The notes beneath the pieces are model-generated. The model was not told the DNA's origin. It searched no databases and was given only the letters and a program-made list of their open reading frames with translations. A stretch of 64,000 nt of DNA from Deferrivibrio essentukiensis (GTDB taxonomy: Bacteria; Chrysiogenota; Deferribacteres; Deferribacterales; Deferrivibrionaceae). The stretch spans positions 31,435-95,434 of the forward strand of contig NZ_JAJAFU010000006.1 of NCBI RefSeq assembly GCF_020480685.1, read 5' to 3'. Made by a program: the position numbers and the translations under genes. How positions within the stretch are numbered: the first letter of the stretch is position 1; the number at the start of each line of letters is the position of its first letter. This document shows, in pieces, positions 18,318-29,266 of the stretch.

Positions 18318-19016
18318 ATGAAATCGGATAGTTGGTCGAAAAGTATAAGTGTTGCCATAGAAGGCATACTATATGCCGTTAAAAGCGAAAGAAATTTAAA
18401 AATACACATTCTGATTTCTATTGCTGTTTTAATTATTGCACTTTTTTTGAATATTACCCCTCTTGAGTATATTATATTAGCTATTACAATAACTTTAGTT
18501 ATCTCATTTGAGCTTTTTAATACCGCTATAGAAAAGATTACCGATGCTATATTTAAAGAAAGGTGCGAAGAGGCAAAGAGAATTAAGGATATTGCGGCAG
18601 GCGCCGTGCTTATGGCCGCATTTGGTGCGGTTTATATTGGGTATTTTACGGTATTTAAAAGATTAAAGGATAACACACACCTGTTATTAAAGGATACTCC
18701 CGATTTTTCTGAGCATGTAGCTATTGTTTCTATCGCAATTGTTGTTTTTCTCGTGGTTTTAATTAAAAGTTATTTTAATAAAGGTGAGCCATTGCACGGG
18801 GGGATGCCGTCCGGTCATGCAGCGGTTTCTTTTTCCGTACTTGTTTCGGTTATTTTTATCTCTAAAAATTTTGTGTTGAACGTATTGGTATTGCTTTTAA
18901 GTTTGTTAATAAGTATTTCAAGAGTTCAGATGAAAGTACACACAGTCGGTGAAGTTATTTTCGGAGGAGCTTTGGGTGCATTTACAACTTTTATATTATA
19001 TAAAATTTTCTCGTGA
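18318..19016 (+). CDS. Fusion of DgkA-type lipid kinase and PAP2 phosphatase
   Basis: A 232-residue integral membrane fusion. Residues 1-110 match the DgkA/undecaprenol kinase family (ELFNTAIEKITD, with the conserved Glu and Asn). Residues 125-232 match the PAP2 phosphatase family (MPSGHAA near 163, then SRVQMKVHTVGEV). The kinase would phosphorylate diacylglycerol or undecaprenol and the phosphatase would remove phosphate from lipid phosphate or pyrophosphate, which suggests recycling of the undecaprenyl carrier. The activities appear opposed in one chain. An 84-base gap separates it from ybeY; no strong ribosome-binding site is visible before the ATG. Confidence 0.85.
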   Translation: MKSDSWSKSISVAIEGILYAVKSERNLKIHILISIAVLIIALFLNITPLEYIILAITITLVISFELFNTAIEKITDAIFKERCEEAKRIKDIAAGAVLMAAFGAVYIGYFTVFKRLKDNTHLLLKDTPDFSEHVAIVSIAIVVFLVVLIKSYFNKGEPLHGGMPSGHAAVSFSVLVSVIFISKNFVLNVLVLLLSLLISISRVQMKVHTVGEVIFGGALGAFTTFILYKIFS

Positions 19017-19025
19017 GGTGAAGAG

Positions 19026-20312
19026 TTGGATAGTCTGTTAGGTGAACTGATTACCATCGGAGTATGTATAATTTTTTCAGGATTTTTTTCTTCTTCGGAA
19101 ACTGCGCTTACTTCTTTAAGTGAATTAAAGGTCAAGCATTTGCTTCAGGAGAAGGGGGAAAAGGCTAAAGATTTGGAACTTTGGCTTATGCATCCTAACA
19201 AAGTGCTGAATACTATTTTAATTGGTAATAATATTGTAAATATTTTTGGCTCTGTTTTGGCAGCCGAAGTTTCAAGTAAGATTTTTGGTAGCAATGCAAT
19301 TGCTATTGCAACTGGTATAATGACATTTTTAGTAATTATTTTTGGTGAAATTGCTCCTAAAACATTTGCAAAACACAATGCAGAATCATTGTCATTATTT
19401 GTTATTAAAATACTCAAAATCTTTTATTTTTTATTTTATCCTATATCTTTTGCTTTAAATAAGCTTGTAAAAATGATTATTAAGCTAAGTGGTGGAAATG
19501 TTGAGCACAATGGCCCTAAAATTACTGAGGATGAAATAGAATTTTTGATTTCTGTGGGTGAAAAAGAAGGTGTGCTTGAAAATCAGAAGAAGGAGATGCT
19601 TCACAACATTTTTGAGATAAGTGACACTTTGGCAAAAGAGGTTATGGTCCCAAGGACAGACCTTGTTGCTATAAAGTATGGCACAGGTATAGATGAAATT
19701 TTAAATATTTTGGCTAAGACTGAATATTCAAGAATCCCTGTCTACGATGGAAAGATGGATAATATTCTTGGTATTCTTTATGTGAAAGACTTACTCAAAT
19801 ATGTTAATGAAGATATTAAAAAACTTGATATTAAGACTATACTCAGAAAACCTTATTTTGTGCCTTCTACAAAGAGAATTGACGACTTGTTAAGAGAGTT
19901 TCAGCTTCATAGAATTCACTTTGCCATAGTTGTGGATGAATATGGTGGCGTTGATGGTATTGTGACATTGGAAGATATATTAGAAGAAATTGTTGGTGAA
20001 ATAAGGGATGAGTATGACAAAGATGAAAAGGACGAGATAATTCAGGTGGATGAAAATATATATGAAGTGGACCCAAAAATTGACATTGATGATTTTAATA
20101 AATTTTTTGGTCTGAAAGCTGAAGATGATTTGGATTATGAAACTTTAGGTGGACTTATATTCGACCTTAGTGGCAGAATTCCTGAAATAGGTGATGTTTT
20201 TAGTATTGGTAATCTTGAGCTTCTTGTTAAAGAGAGGGAAGGTAGAAGGATAAAAAAAGTGATTGTAAAAGTTATAAAGAATAATAAGTCTGAAGAGCAA
20301 AAAAATGTTTAA
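19026..20312 (+). CDS. CorC/HlyC-type CNNM transporter-like protein
   Basis: A 428-residue membrane protein: a DUF21/CNNM transmembrane domain (about 1-190), a CBS pair (about 200-330, with DEYGGVDGIVTLEDILEEI) and a C-terminal CorC/HlyC FAD-like domain (about 345-420). Relatives take part in magnesium or other divalent-cation homeostasis; older annotations call them hemolysins. The start is TTG at 19026, five bases after GAGGTGA. It lies nine bases after the lipid kinase fusion and overlaps era by eight bases. Confidence 0.88.
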   Translation: MDSLLGELITIGVCIIFSGFFSSSETALTSLSELKVKHLLQEKGEKAKDLELWLMHPNKVLNTILIGNNIVNIFGSVLAAEVSSKIFGSNAIAIATGIMTFLVIIFGEIAPKTFAKHNAESLSLFVIKILKIFYFLFYPISFALNKLVKMIIKLSGGNVEHNGPKITEDEIEFLISVGEKEGVLENQKKEMLHNIFEISDTLAKEVMVPRTDLVAIKYGTGIDEILNILAKTEYSRIPVYDGKMDNILGILYVKDLLKYVNEDIKKLDIKTILRKPYFVPSTKRIDDLLREFQLHRIHFAIVVDEYGGVDGIVTLEDILEEIVGEIRDEYDKDEKDEIIQVDENIYEVDPKIDIDDFNKFFGLKAEDDLDYETLGGLIFDLSGRIPEIGDVFSIGNLELLVKEREGRRIKKVIVKVIKNNKSEEQKNV

Positions 20313-21186
20313 GTTTGGTACTGTTGCTATAATTGGCAGACCTAATGTAGGCAAATCAACACTTCTCAATAAAATATTAGGAGAAGATTTATCAATTATT
20401 TCAAGTAAACCGAATACGACACGAAATTCAATCAAAGGGATAAAGACCGGTGAAGATTATCAGATTGTTTTTCTTGATACACCGGGTATTCATAATGCAA
20501 AAGACAAAATAAACCAACTTATGGTCAAGCAGGCGATTGATGGTCTTTCCATGGTGGATTTGGTATATTTTATGGTTACACCGGATGAGATTTTTGGAAA
20601 AGAATACAAGTTTATCACTGAAATACTCAATAAAGTAGATGCAACAAAGTTTTTGCTGATAAATAAGGTTGATGCCCACGATAAAAAAGATGTGGTAAAA
20701 GTGGCAAATAAAGTTTTTGCTGATGGGGTTTTTAAATTTGTGTTGCCGATTTCTGCATTGGAAAGCACAAATGTAGATAAGCTTCTTGAATTGACAGTTG
20801 AGCACCTGCCGGAAGGTGTAAAGCTTTACGAAAGTGAAGAGATAACCACTATCCCTGAAAAATTTCTCATTTCTGAGTTTATAAGAGAGAGTGTTTTTAA
20901 TCTTTTAAAAGATGAGGTCCCTTATAATGTAGTTGTTGAGTGTGAAGAGGTTGAAGACAGGAGTGAAGAGCTTCTTTATATTGCAGCTTCAATTATTGTA
21001 AACAGGTCTTCTCAAAAAGGGATAATAATAGGTAAACGTGGAGAAATGCTAAAGAAAATAGGCAAGTATTCAAGAGAAAAGCTTGAGGCATTTTTTGGTG
21101 TTAAAGTATACCTTGAGCTTTTTGTCAAGGTTAAAGAGGACTGGATGAATAGGGATGAGTATCTTAAAATTCAGGGGCTGATATAA
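20305..21186 (+). CDS. era: GTPase Era
   Basis: A 293-residue ribosome-assembly GTPase that binds 16S rRNA. The G domain shows GRPNVGKST (G1), DTPG (G3) and NKVD (G4); the C-terminal KH domain contains GIIIGKRGEMLKKIG. Length matches the family. It starts inside the preceding gene's last codons and is followed after 21 bases by recO, a common order. Confidence 0.96.
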   Translation: MFKFGTVAIIGRPNVGKSTLLNKILGEDLSIISSKPNTTRNSIKGIKTGEDYQIVFLDTPGIHNAKDKINQLMVKQAIDGLSMVDLVYFMVTPDEIFGKEYKFITEILNKVDATKFLLINKVDAHDKKDVVKVANKVFADGVFKFVLPISALESTNVDKLLELTVEHLPEGVKLYESEEITTIPEKFLISEFIRESVFNLLKDEVPYNVVVECEEVEDRSEELLYIAASIIVNRSSQKGIIIGKRGEMLKKIGKYSREKLEAFFGVKVYLELFVKVKEDWMNRDEYLKIQGLI

Positions 21187-21207
21187 TCAAAAAATTAAGG
21201 CTTTGAG

Positions 21208-21900
21208 TTGAGAAGGGTTGTTTCTGAAGGTATCATTTATAAAATAATTAAATACTCTGATTATTCAGCTATAGCATTTTCATTTCTTAAAGATTATGGA
21301 AAAGTCAAGTTATTCATCAACAAAGCTTTTACAAAGAAAAAGGGGCTTAATAAGTTTTTGCCCGGTGAAATAGATTTTCAAAAAAAAGACGAATCCGATT
21401 TAAATAAGTGTTATGGCATTAAGTATGATACTTCTAAATCATATTTTATTGAAAATCCTGAAATATTTATTAGGCTGAATATAGTTTTTAATGTTATTGA
21501 TATTCTTTATTATGATGAGGAGCAGGACGAAACTCTGTTTAAATATATTTATTCTTTAAATGAAAAAAACATGAGCAGATGGACAATATATGTATTAAAT
21601 TTTATTTTAAAAAAACAGGGAATAGGCAAAAGTTACGACTTTTGTGAAAAATGTGGTGAGAATGTCAATAAAATTGTTCTTCATAAAGGTATGTTTTCGT
21701 GTGAAAAATGCGAATATGATGGTTTACATCTGAGCAAGGAGTGCACAAAGATACTGCAGAAAGTTTATACTCAGGAGTTTAAAGAGCTTGCCATCTCAAA
21801 AGAGGATGAAATATCAATTTTGGAATTTTTACTCAATTATATAGAATCGGTGACTTCAAAAAAGATTAAAGGTCTGTCTGTTTTAAAAGAGTTAGGCTAA
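21208..21900 (+). CDS. recO: DNA repair protein RecO
   Basis: A 230-residue RecFOR-pathway protein that anneals single strands and helps load RecA. An N-terminal OB fold (VVSEGIIYKIIKYSDYS) leads to a helical domain with a zinc-binding CEKCGENV...CEKC motif near residues 147-170. The start is TTG at 21208, seven bases after AAGG. Its last nine bases overlap the converging GGDEF gene, leaving no space for a terminator between them. Confidence 0.88.
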   Translation: MRRVVSEGIIYKIIKYSDYSAIAFSFLKDYGKVKLFINKAFTKKKGLNKFLPGEIDFQKKDESDLNKCYGIKYDTSKSYFIENPEIFIRLNIVFNVIDILYYDEEQDETLFKYIYSLNEKNMSRWTIYVLNFILKKQGIGKSYDFCEKCGENVNKIVLHKGMFSCEKCEYDGLHLSKECTKILQKVYTQEFKELAISKEDEISILEFLLNYIESVTSKKIKGLSVLKELG

Positions 21901-22794
21901 CGTAGTCTTGTTTCTGCCACTTCTTTTACTATAGTATAGTGCGGTATCAGCAGCATTAGTAATCTCAGATGGAGTATCCATTGATTCATTAACCTCAGCA
22001 AGCCCAGCACTAAAGGTAACACCAAAACTACCTGAATCTGACTTAAATTTTATTTTCTTAAACTTTTCTCTTAATCTATCAATAATAGCTTCTGCTTCAA
22101 ATTTATTAATATCACTAAAAATGATAGCAAACTCTTCCCCACCATACCTTGCAGGGAAATCATTTTTTCTAACACACTTTTTGATTATATCAGCAAACTG
22201 TTTTAAAACCTCATCCCCTTTTAAATGGCCATAAGTATCATTTACCTTTTTAAAAAAATCCAAATCTAACATAGCAACGCTAAAAGTAGTCTTATTGTGT
22301 TTATAGCTTCTAAATAGTTTGCTTAATCGGTCTTGAAAGGCAGTATGATTATAAAGTCCTGTTAACCCATCTTTAGCTATCTGCTCATATAAATTTTCAT
22401 GCCTTTCAAGCATATCAACTGAAGATATAGCTAATCCAAAAATCTTATCTTCATATTCATTAAGTTTCAAAATTATATTTTCATAAAAGTCTACAATAAA
22501 GAGAATAAATTTACTACAAAACTCTGCCTCTTTAATGAATCGTTTTTTTTCAAGGAGTAAAATATTAGAATTCTTTGGAAACTCTTTAGTTTCTTCACTA
22601 GTAAAAAACAAAATTATATTTTCTTCGGATAAAATTTTAATTTTTTCATAGGAAATACACCCTTCTTCAATAAATAAAACGTGATGATGTACTTTATGAC
22701 TACCTAACTCCGCAATATCATTATTTAATATTTTTTTTAAAACTTCTCTTAAGTTTTCATCATTAATACAATAATAACTTTTTATATCACTCAT
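21892..22794 (-). CDS. Diguanylate cyclase (GGDEF domain)
   Basis: A 300-residue protein with a C-terminal GGDEF domain (about 135-300). The active-site motif is GGEEF, and an RxxD inhibitory site (RKND) lies five residues upstream, so the enzyme should make cyclic di-GMP under product inhibition. [16 protein letters not shown] begins the domain. The N-terminal 115 residues have no family I recognise and no membrane segment; they may be a degenerate receiver-like or sensory domain. The start overlaps the end of lysS by eight bases, and its 3' end overlaps recO. Confidence 0.9.
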   Translation of the reverse strand: MSDIKSYYCINDENLREVLKKILNNDIAELGSHKVHHHVLFIEEGCISYEKIKILSEENIILFFTSEETKEFPKNSNILLLEKKRFIKEAEFCSKFILFIVDFYENIILKLNEYEDKIFGLAISSVDMLERHENLYEQIAKDGLTGLYNHTAFQDRLSKLFRSYKHNKTTFSVAMLDLDFFKKVNDTYGHLKGDEVLKQFADIIKKCVRKNDFPARYGGEEFAIIFSDINKFEAEAIIDRLREKFKKIKFKSDSGSFGVTFSAGLAEVNESMDTPSEITNAADTALYYSKRSGRNKTTLA

Positions 22795-24259
22795 CTATCT
22801 CTTCAGGACGCAAATGTGGAAACAGTATAACCTCTCTGATAGATTGCTTATTTGTTAAAAGCATTACAAGTCTATCCACTCCAAGACCTTCACCTGCTGT
22901 AGGCGGAAGTCCATATTCAAGAGCTCTCACATAGTCTTTATCCATCATACTTGCTTCTTCATCCCCTCTGTTTTTTGCTTCCACCTGTTTTTCAAAGCGT
23001 TCAAATTGATCGATAGGGTCGTTAAGCTCGTTAAAGCCATTTGCAATTTCAAAGCCGGCTATAAAAAGCTCAAATCTTTCTGTCACTTCAGGGTTTTCAA
23101 AATTAGACTTGGCAAGCGGTGAAACCTCTTTTGGATAATCTATTATAAAAGTAGGGTTGATAAGCTTGTCTTCTACAAAAGCTTCAAATATCTCAAGTAC
23201 TATTTTACCTCTTCCCCATCCATCTTCTACTTTAATCCCTTTTGATTTTGCAACAGCTTTAGCCTTATCAAAAGTGTTTATGTCACTGCGTTTGATATCC
23301 GTATACTTTTCAATTGCATCTTCAAGAGTTAATCTTGGCCAAGGTGATTTGAGGTCAATCTCTTTTTCTGCAAAGGTAATTTTATCCGTGTTAAGTATTT
23401 TGTTTGCAAGACTTGTAATTAACTTTTCAGTCATATCCATCAAATCGTGGTAGTTAGCATAGGCCATATACCATTCTATCATAGTAAATTCAGGATTATG
23501 TCTTGTTGATATACCTTCATTTCTAAAGTTTCTGTTTATTTCAAATACTCTCTCAAATCCGCCAACTACAAGCCTTTTCAAATAAAGCTCAGGGGCAATT
23601 CGTAGATAAAGAGTCATATCGAGTGCATTGTGATGCGTGATAAAAGGTTTGGCGGTAGCACCACCTGCAACCGGATGCATCATAGGGGTTTCCACCTCAA
23701 GAAAATCAAGCTCCGCGAAGAAGTTTCTGATTTCCTGTATTATTTTACTTCTTATCTTAAATACATCTCTGGTTTCCTGATTCATTATCAAATCAAGATA
23801 TCTTTGCCTTTGTCTTTTTTCGATATCTTTTAAACCATGGAATTTTTCGGGTAAATCTCTTAAGGTTTTAGTAAGAAGACTAAATTTGCTGCAAAATACG
23901 GTTATTTCACCGGTTTTTGTTTTAAATACAAACCCTGTAGCACCTGCAAAGTCGCCAACATCTGTACTTTGAAAAACTTCAAAATCTTCGTCACTTATTT
24001 CACCTTTTTTAACATAAACCTGAATTGACCCTGTTCTGTCCCTCAAAGTTAAAAATGAAGCCTTTCCAAAGCTTCTCATCGCTACGACTCTTCCCGCTAC
24101 GGTTACAATATTTTTTTCCTCTAACAGCTTATCGGGATTTTCGTCTTTAAATTTATCTACAATATTAATGTTGTCATCACTTACCTTAAAACTGCTTACA
24201 TAAGGGTTTAAACCCATAGATTTGATTTTATTGAGCTTGTCAAAACGATGTGAATCCAT
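22787..24259 (-). CDS. lysS: Lysyl-tRNA synthetase, class II
   Basis: A 490-residue class II synthetase. An OB-fold anticodon-binding domain occupies about residues 50-150 ([19 protein letters not shown]). The catalytic domain shows motif 2 ([20 protein letters not shown]) and motif 3 ([15 protein letters not shown]). GAGG precedes the ATG. No T-box or other leader element is visible upstream. It is probably cotranscribed with the downstream GGDEF gene. Confidence 0.96.
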   Translation of the reverse strand: MDSHRFDKLNKIKSMGLNPYVSSFKVSDDNINIVDKFKDENPDKLLEEKNIVTVAGRVVAMRSFGKASFLTLRDRTGSIQVYVKKGEISDEDFEVFQSTDVGDFAGATGFVFKTKTGEITVFCSKFSLLTKTLRDLPEKFHGLKDIEKRQRQRYLDLIMNQETRDVFKIRSKIIQEIRNFFAELDFLEVETPMMHPVAGGATAKPFITHHNALDMTLYLRIAPELYLKRLVVGGFERVFEINRNFRNEGISTRHNPEFTMIEWYMAYANYHDLMDMTEKLITSLANKILNTDKITFAEKEIDLKSPWPRLTLEDAIEKYTDIKRSDINTFDKAKAVAKSKGIKVEDGWGRGKIVLEIFEAFVEDKLINPTFIIDYPKEVSPLAKSNFENPEVTERFELFIAGFEIANGFNELNDPIDQFERFEKQVEAKNRGDEEASMMDKDYVRALEYGLPPTAGEGLGVDRLVMLLTNKQSIREVILFPHLRPEEIDE

Positions 24260-24348
24260 TTTTAACCTCGTATTTTATTAATTTTGGACTTTATACATAA
24301 ATGATTGTATAATTACAAGTAAAAAGAAGGATATGTTTGGAGGGCAAT

Positions 24349-24837
24349 ATGAGAATAGGTGTAATTTCCGACTCGCACGATAACTTGGAACATTTAAACA
24401 AGATAATTGATATTTTTAATGGTAAACAAAAAGTTGACCTTGTTATACATTGCGGAGATGTTTGCTCACCTTTTGCCGTGAATATATTGAACAGACTTAA
24501 TTGCGAGTATTTTGGTGTTTTCGGAAATAATGATGGTGAGATTTTGGGCATCCAAAAACTTTCAAACTGGAGATTTTCAAAACCTCCTATACTCAAAACT
24601 ATTAATAATAAAAAAATTATTATATTTCACGAAGGGAACATTGTGGAATTTATTGATGAAAGCATAGATTATGTGTTGTTTGGACATACTCATACCCCGA
24701 TGCTTAAATTTAAAGGGGAGCAAACTATATTAAATCCCGGAAGTCTTTCAGGCTATGTGACAAAAAATAGTACATATGCAATCATTGATTTACTTGAAAA
24801 TAAAACAGAAATTCTAACATTAGAAAGCGGGGAATAG
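24349..24837 (+). CDS. YfcE/MJ0936-type metallophosphoesterase
   Basis: A 162-residue calcineurin-like phosphoesterase. The metal motifs appear in order: SDSHDN (10-15), CGDVCS, GNNDGE, a His in FHEG, and GHTHTP. Small YfcE-like proteins hydrolyse phosphodiesters; the physiological substrate is unknown. A TTG at 24337 opens the frame, but the ATG at 24349 follows GGAGG (24339-24343) by five bases and is chosen. It is a single plus-strand gene between minus-strand lysS and leuB. Confidence 0.88.
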   Translation: MRIGVISDSHDNLEHLNKIIDIFNGKQKVDLVIHCGDVCSPFAVNILNRLNCEYFGVFGNNDGEILGIQKLSNWRFSKPPILKTINNKKIIIFHEGNIVEFIDESIDYVLFGHTHTPMLKFKGEQTILNPGSLSGYVTKNSTYAIIDLLENKTEILTLESGE

Positions 24838-24843
24838 CCCCGC

Positions 24844-24845
<2 letters not shown>
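24825..24845. terminator. GC-rich hairpin between convergent genes
   Basis: AAGCGGGG (24825-24832) and CCCCGCTT (24838-24845) form an 8-bp stem with a five-base loop. It spans the 3' ends of the phosphoesterase gene and leuB. A clean T-run is missing on both strands, so it may end transcription weakly or act as a 3'-end stabiliser. Confidence 0.5.
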
Positions 24846-25989
<1,144 letters not shown>

Positions 25990-25998
25990 TCAGGATAA

Positions 25999-27078
25999 CT
26001 AAAAACCACGCTCTTTTAAAAAGATTAAAGTAAAACCGATAACAGTAAAAAGTATGATAGGTAAAAAGTTAGCTATTAGCGGGCTAAGCGTACCTGCTTT
26101 GCTTATAGATATGAGTGAGGCACTTAAAATCCAATAAAATCCGCCGAGAGACAAGGATTTGGAAACAATTTTTATATATGAATACTGTCGTGAAAAAGAC
26201 ATGCATACTGGCAAAATTGTAAGAATAATAACCATTATACTTAAGGGGTGTGCTAGCTTGTTATATAAAATTATTTCATATTGCGTCGTGCTCAACCCTT
26301 TTGATTTATACACAGATATATACTTTGATATTTCACTGAAACTTAATAACTTCGGATTATCTATATCAAACTGAGAAAGTTCGCTTAAAAGTTTATTTTC
26401 CTCAATCTTCGAAGCGTTACTGTTTACTTTTTTTGGTACATCCGTAAGATCATATTCCTTAATATCAGATAACTGCCATTTTTTACCTGATTTTTTTCCG
26501 GAAGAGATTTCCACAATCTTTATGATTTTAAAGTCGTTCAGATAATATTCTCTCATTTGTATAAAGCTGTTGTTAACTGCGTCAAGCAGTTTTATATAGG
26601 TAATCTTATTATTATCTTTTATCCATATATTTTCAAATTTTGAGTAGTCAACAAACCTTCTTTTTTCAAATTCTTCTGTTTTATATTTTTGTCTAAATAA
26701 CTCAATTTTAGGCGATACTATTTCACCTATAAAAAATGTCGCGATGCTTAAAATTAGTCCGAGCAAGACAACCATTGTTGAAAGGTTTCGAGTCCTTCCT
26801 CCTATACTTACAAATCCTGTCATTTCGTTACTTTTTACAAGCAGTACAAATGTAAGCACTGTCGATATTATAACTGCTATCGGCATTATCTGGTAAGTAG
26901 AATATGGGATTTTGAGAAGGTCAAAATATATAATCTGAAATATGTTTACATTATATCTTTCTATATATTTTGTATGCTGAATAACATTAAAAAATGTATA
27001 AAGCAAGAGGACGAAAGCAAGGACAACCAATAAATTGTATAAAAATTTTTTAAATACGTATTTGTAAAACGGATTCAT
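25999..27078 (-). CDS. lptG: LPS export permease LptG (YjgP/YjgQ family)
   Basis: A 359-residue inner-membrane protein with three N-terminal and three C-terminal transmembrane segments around a periplasmic jellyroll domain, as in YjgP/YjgQ permeases. It would pair with the adjacent LptF and an LptB ATPase, absent here, to extract lipopolysaccharide. Its ATG overlaps the lptF stop as ATGA. Assignment as G and not F follows gene order and is tentative. Confidence 0.82.
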   Translation of the reverse strand: MNPFYKYVFKKFLYNLLVVLAFVLLLYTFFNVIQHTKYIERYNVNIFQIIYFDLLKIPYSTYQIMPIAVIISTVLTFVLLVKSNEMTGFVSIGGRTRNLSTMVVLLGLILSIATFFIGEIVSPKIELFRQKYKTEEFEKRRFVDYSKFENIWIKDNNKITYIKLLDAVNNSFIQMREYYLNDFKIIKIVEISSGKKSGKKWQLSDIKEYDLTDVPKKVNSNASKIEENKLLSELSQFDIDNPKLLSFSEISKYISVYKSKGLSTTQYEIILYNKLAHPLSIMVIILTILPVCMSFSRQYSYIKIVSKSLSLGGFYWILSASLISISKAGTLSPLIANFLPIILFTVIGFTLIFLKERGF

Positions 27079-28115
27079 ACCCTAAACCTTTTATAAAAGA
27101 ATAAACAAATAATAGTAAAGATAATATTGGCATACCAAGCTGAAATATAAGGTAGCCCAATTTTTGCCATGTTTTCTGAAAATACTAAGATTGTGTTGTA
27201 TGAGAATACCACTGCTATTGCAGCAAAAAGGTTCAATGTCCTTCCACCTCTTGTGAAAAATGAGCCTAATAACATTCCGAACACAGCCATAATTATACAG
27301 GAAAAGGGGAGAGCTATTCTTTTTGAGAGTTCAAATTTGTAAATGTACCCTTTATTTTGATTTTTAATAAGCGAGTCAAGGGGCATTACCCTTTCATCTT
27401 TTATTTTAACCACGTCATTTAAATTTAAATCAAAATTAAGAGAGAATTGCTCAAATTTGATTTTAGATATTTTTTCATTATCCTTTTTGTTGATTTCCCC
27501 TGTATTTAGATTAAATGAAATAGCCCCATCTTTGGTAGAAAAAATTTCACCCGATTTGGCAGTTATTACCAAATTTTCATTTTTTTGGATAATTACGATA
27601 TTTTCAAAGTCAAACTTATCCTTTTTCTTTTCAACAAGCAGTATAACCCCCGGAATCTCTTCATAAAGTTCATTCTCATTTATATCTGATATTGAAATAC
27701 TGCTTGCTATGCTTTTAAGATTTTCAATGGAAAGTTTATTTCCAAGGGGCATTAGCCACAAAGAAACAATAGCTGCCATTATAAAAAAGATAAAGCCGAT
27801 AGAGGATGTAATTCTTAAAAACCAGCTTGCAGGCACGCCGGATGCTTTCATTACTATCAGCTCTGAGTCGGATGAAAACCGGCTGAAGGCGGTCATGACT
27901 GATATTAATGTGGAGATTGGTATCGATATTACCAAAAACGAAGGGATATAAAATAAGATTGTTTTAATTATTAATGTACCTGCTACCCCTTTTGCGAAAA
28001 AAAGGCTTGCAAGGTTGATAAGCTTATCAAAAAGAAGGATAAACATTATAAATAGATTTGATATTACAAAAAGAGGTAAAATTTCTCTAAGAATATACTT
28101 GCGAAGTATTTTCAT
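27075..28115 (-). CDS. lptF: LPS export permease LptF (YjgP/YjgQ family)
   Basis: A 346-residue YjgP/YjgQ permease. It starts MKILRKYILREILPLF, a typical first helix of the family, contains a central periplasmic beta domain, and ends in three membrane helices (RIALPFSCIIMAVFGMLLG). The presence of an LptF/LptG pair implies an outer membrane with lipopolysaccharide. It lies seven bases after the DUF1820 gene; the ribosome-binding site is weak, which suggests coupling. Confidence 0.82.
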   Translation of the reverse strand: MKILRKYILREILPLFVISNLFIMFILLFDKLINLASLFFAKGVAGTLIIKTILFYIPSFLVISIPISTLISVMTAFSRFSSDSELIVMKASGVPASWFLRITSSIGFIFFIMAAIVSLWLMPLGNKLSIENLKSIASSISISDINENELYEEIPGVILLVEKKKDKFDFENIVIIQKNENLVITAKSGEIFSTKDGAISFNLNTGEINKKDNEKISKIKFEQFSLNFDLNLNDVVKIKDERVMPLDSLIKNQNKGYIYKFELSKRIALPFSCIIMAVFGMLLGSFFTRGGRTLNLFAAIAVVFSYNTILVFSENMAKIGLPYISAWYANIIFTIICLFFYKRFRV

Positions 28116-28122
28116 TTTAAAA

Positions 28123-28413
28123 CTATTCGTTATCAGGTAAAAGTTTTAAAACCTTTGTTTTTGACTCTTCAACTTCATCAATTCTTACTATTGCACTTAG
28201 AGGCAGGAATGTCCTTTTAACCCCCTTAAATTCTTTACGTACTTTTTCATCTTCAGGATTAATAAGTATTTCAGAGTCCATAAACAGTATATTTGATACT
28301 TCAATAAGCCCTATATACGAAGAAGGGTTAACAGATTTTGCATAAAAGGTTAGTATCTCTTTTTTGGCATCTATAAATTGAATTTTGAAATATTTCTCAT
28401 TTTTTTCTGTCAT
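28123..28413 (-). CDS. DUF1820 family protein
   Basis: A 96-residue soluble protein. The central FKGVKRTFLPLSAIVRIDEV closely matches my recall of the DUF1820 family of proteobacteria. Family function is unknown. Its start overlaps the preceding stop as ATGA and it lies directly upstream of lptF, so it belongs to an envelope-related transcript. No signal peptide or membrane helix is present. Confidence 0.75.
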   Translation of the reverse strand: MTEKNEKYFKIQFIDAKKEILTFYAKSVNPSSYIGLIEVSNILFMDSEILINPEDEKVRKEFKGVKRTFLPLSAIVRIDEVEESKTKVLKLLPDNE

Positions 28414-28901
28414 TGTTTTTTCATCCTCAATTTTGGTTTTCCATCAATTATTTCTATTTCAATCCTGACGTTACTTATCCCTTTATTTTTTAGTTCGTCA
28501 AGTTTTTGTTCGATAACATTTTTAATCTTTTCTCTGTTAAATCCGGGAGGCAGTTTGTCAAGCTCACTTTCATAGCCGTTTGTTTTATTATTTTCAAGTA
28601 TTTTTTCTTTTTCTAAAAGTATAGGCTTAGGTTTTTTTACCCCTTCCAGCTCCAACATTTTTTTATTCCACTTTTCTCTGAAAGTTATAAATCTTGCCAC
28701 AAGATTGTTAAATCTAAACCTTAGCGTGCTATTTTTTATCTGATGAAGGCTGTATTTATGAATTAATTTGTTCACTTCTCTTTCATAGACGACAGGGGGA
28801 TTCCTTTTGGTGCCGGCAAAATACTGCTGATATTCAAAATTTATCATTTTTATGAGATTTTCAAATCGCTCAAGGTCATCTTGAATAGTTTTTATTTCCA
28901 T
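28410..28901 (-). CDS. Uncharacterised protein, possibly MXAN_5187-like C-terminal domain
   Basis: A charged 163-residue protein of unknown function. Residues 1-80 look helical (FNNLVARFITFREKWNKKML resembles the domain described at the C-terminus of myxobacterial MXAN_5187, from memory). A lysine-rich linker and a C-terminal segment (residues 110-163) follow. No catalytic motif is visible. It overlaps the holin-like gene by ten bases and the DUF1820 gene by four, so all are cotranscribed. Confidence 0.6.
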   Translation of the reverse strand: MEIKTIQDDLERFENLIKMINFEYQQYFAGTKRNPPVVYEREVNKLIHKYSLHQIKNSTLRFRFNNLVARFITFREKWNKKMLELEGVKKPKPILLEKEKILENNKTNGYESELDKLPPGFNREKIKNVIEQKLDELKNKGISNVRIEIEIIDGKPKLRMKKQ

Positions 28902-29266
28902 CTGTAATATCTCAATTCGTCATTAGTGGCAAGAAGGTCAAATATTATATTTACTAAACCAATCAGAATACTTGCTCCGATTGCTGCCCAAAAACCATCG
29001 ATATAAAAACCATCAATAAACGCCGAAGTCAGCTTTAAAATAATCGCGTTTGTTATGAGATAAAAAATACCAAAACTTAAAATTTGAAGGGGTAGAGTTG
29101 CCAAAAATAATATCGGTTTTAAAAACAGATTCAAAACAGATAACACAATTCCACTTAATACAAGGGCGAGAAAAGAGGAAACAACAACATGTTTGAATAG
29201 TATACCTGAAAGCCCTATACCTATTATATTTACAAAAATTCTATATACTATAGCATTAGCACCCAT
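28892..29266 (-). CDS. Phage_holin_4-like / YvlD family small membrane protein
   Basis: A 124-residue membrane protein with four hydrophobic segments. The LNLFLKPILFLATLPL and GLVNIIFDLL segments are typical of the YvlD/Phage_holin_4_2 family. Despite the name, members are chromosomal and linked to envelope functions; no phage genes are nearby. Two adjacent ATG codons occur (29269 and 29266); AAGGA is better spaced for the second. It is first in the holin-like to lptG gene run. Confidence 0.78.
   Translation of the reverse strand: MGANAIVYRIFVNIIGIGLSGILFKHVVVSSFLALVLSGIVLSVLNLFLKPILFLATLPLQILSFGIFYLITNAIILKLTSAFIDGFYIDGFWAAIGASILIGLVNIIFDLLATNDELRYYRWK

Noticed and set aside
28892..29266. 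Phage holin as a sign of a prophage
   Set aside because: The family name is historical; the gene sits in an lpt-linked operon with no phage genes nearby.
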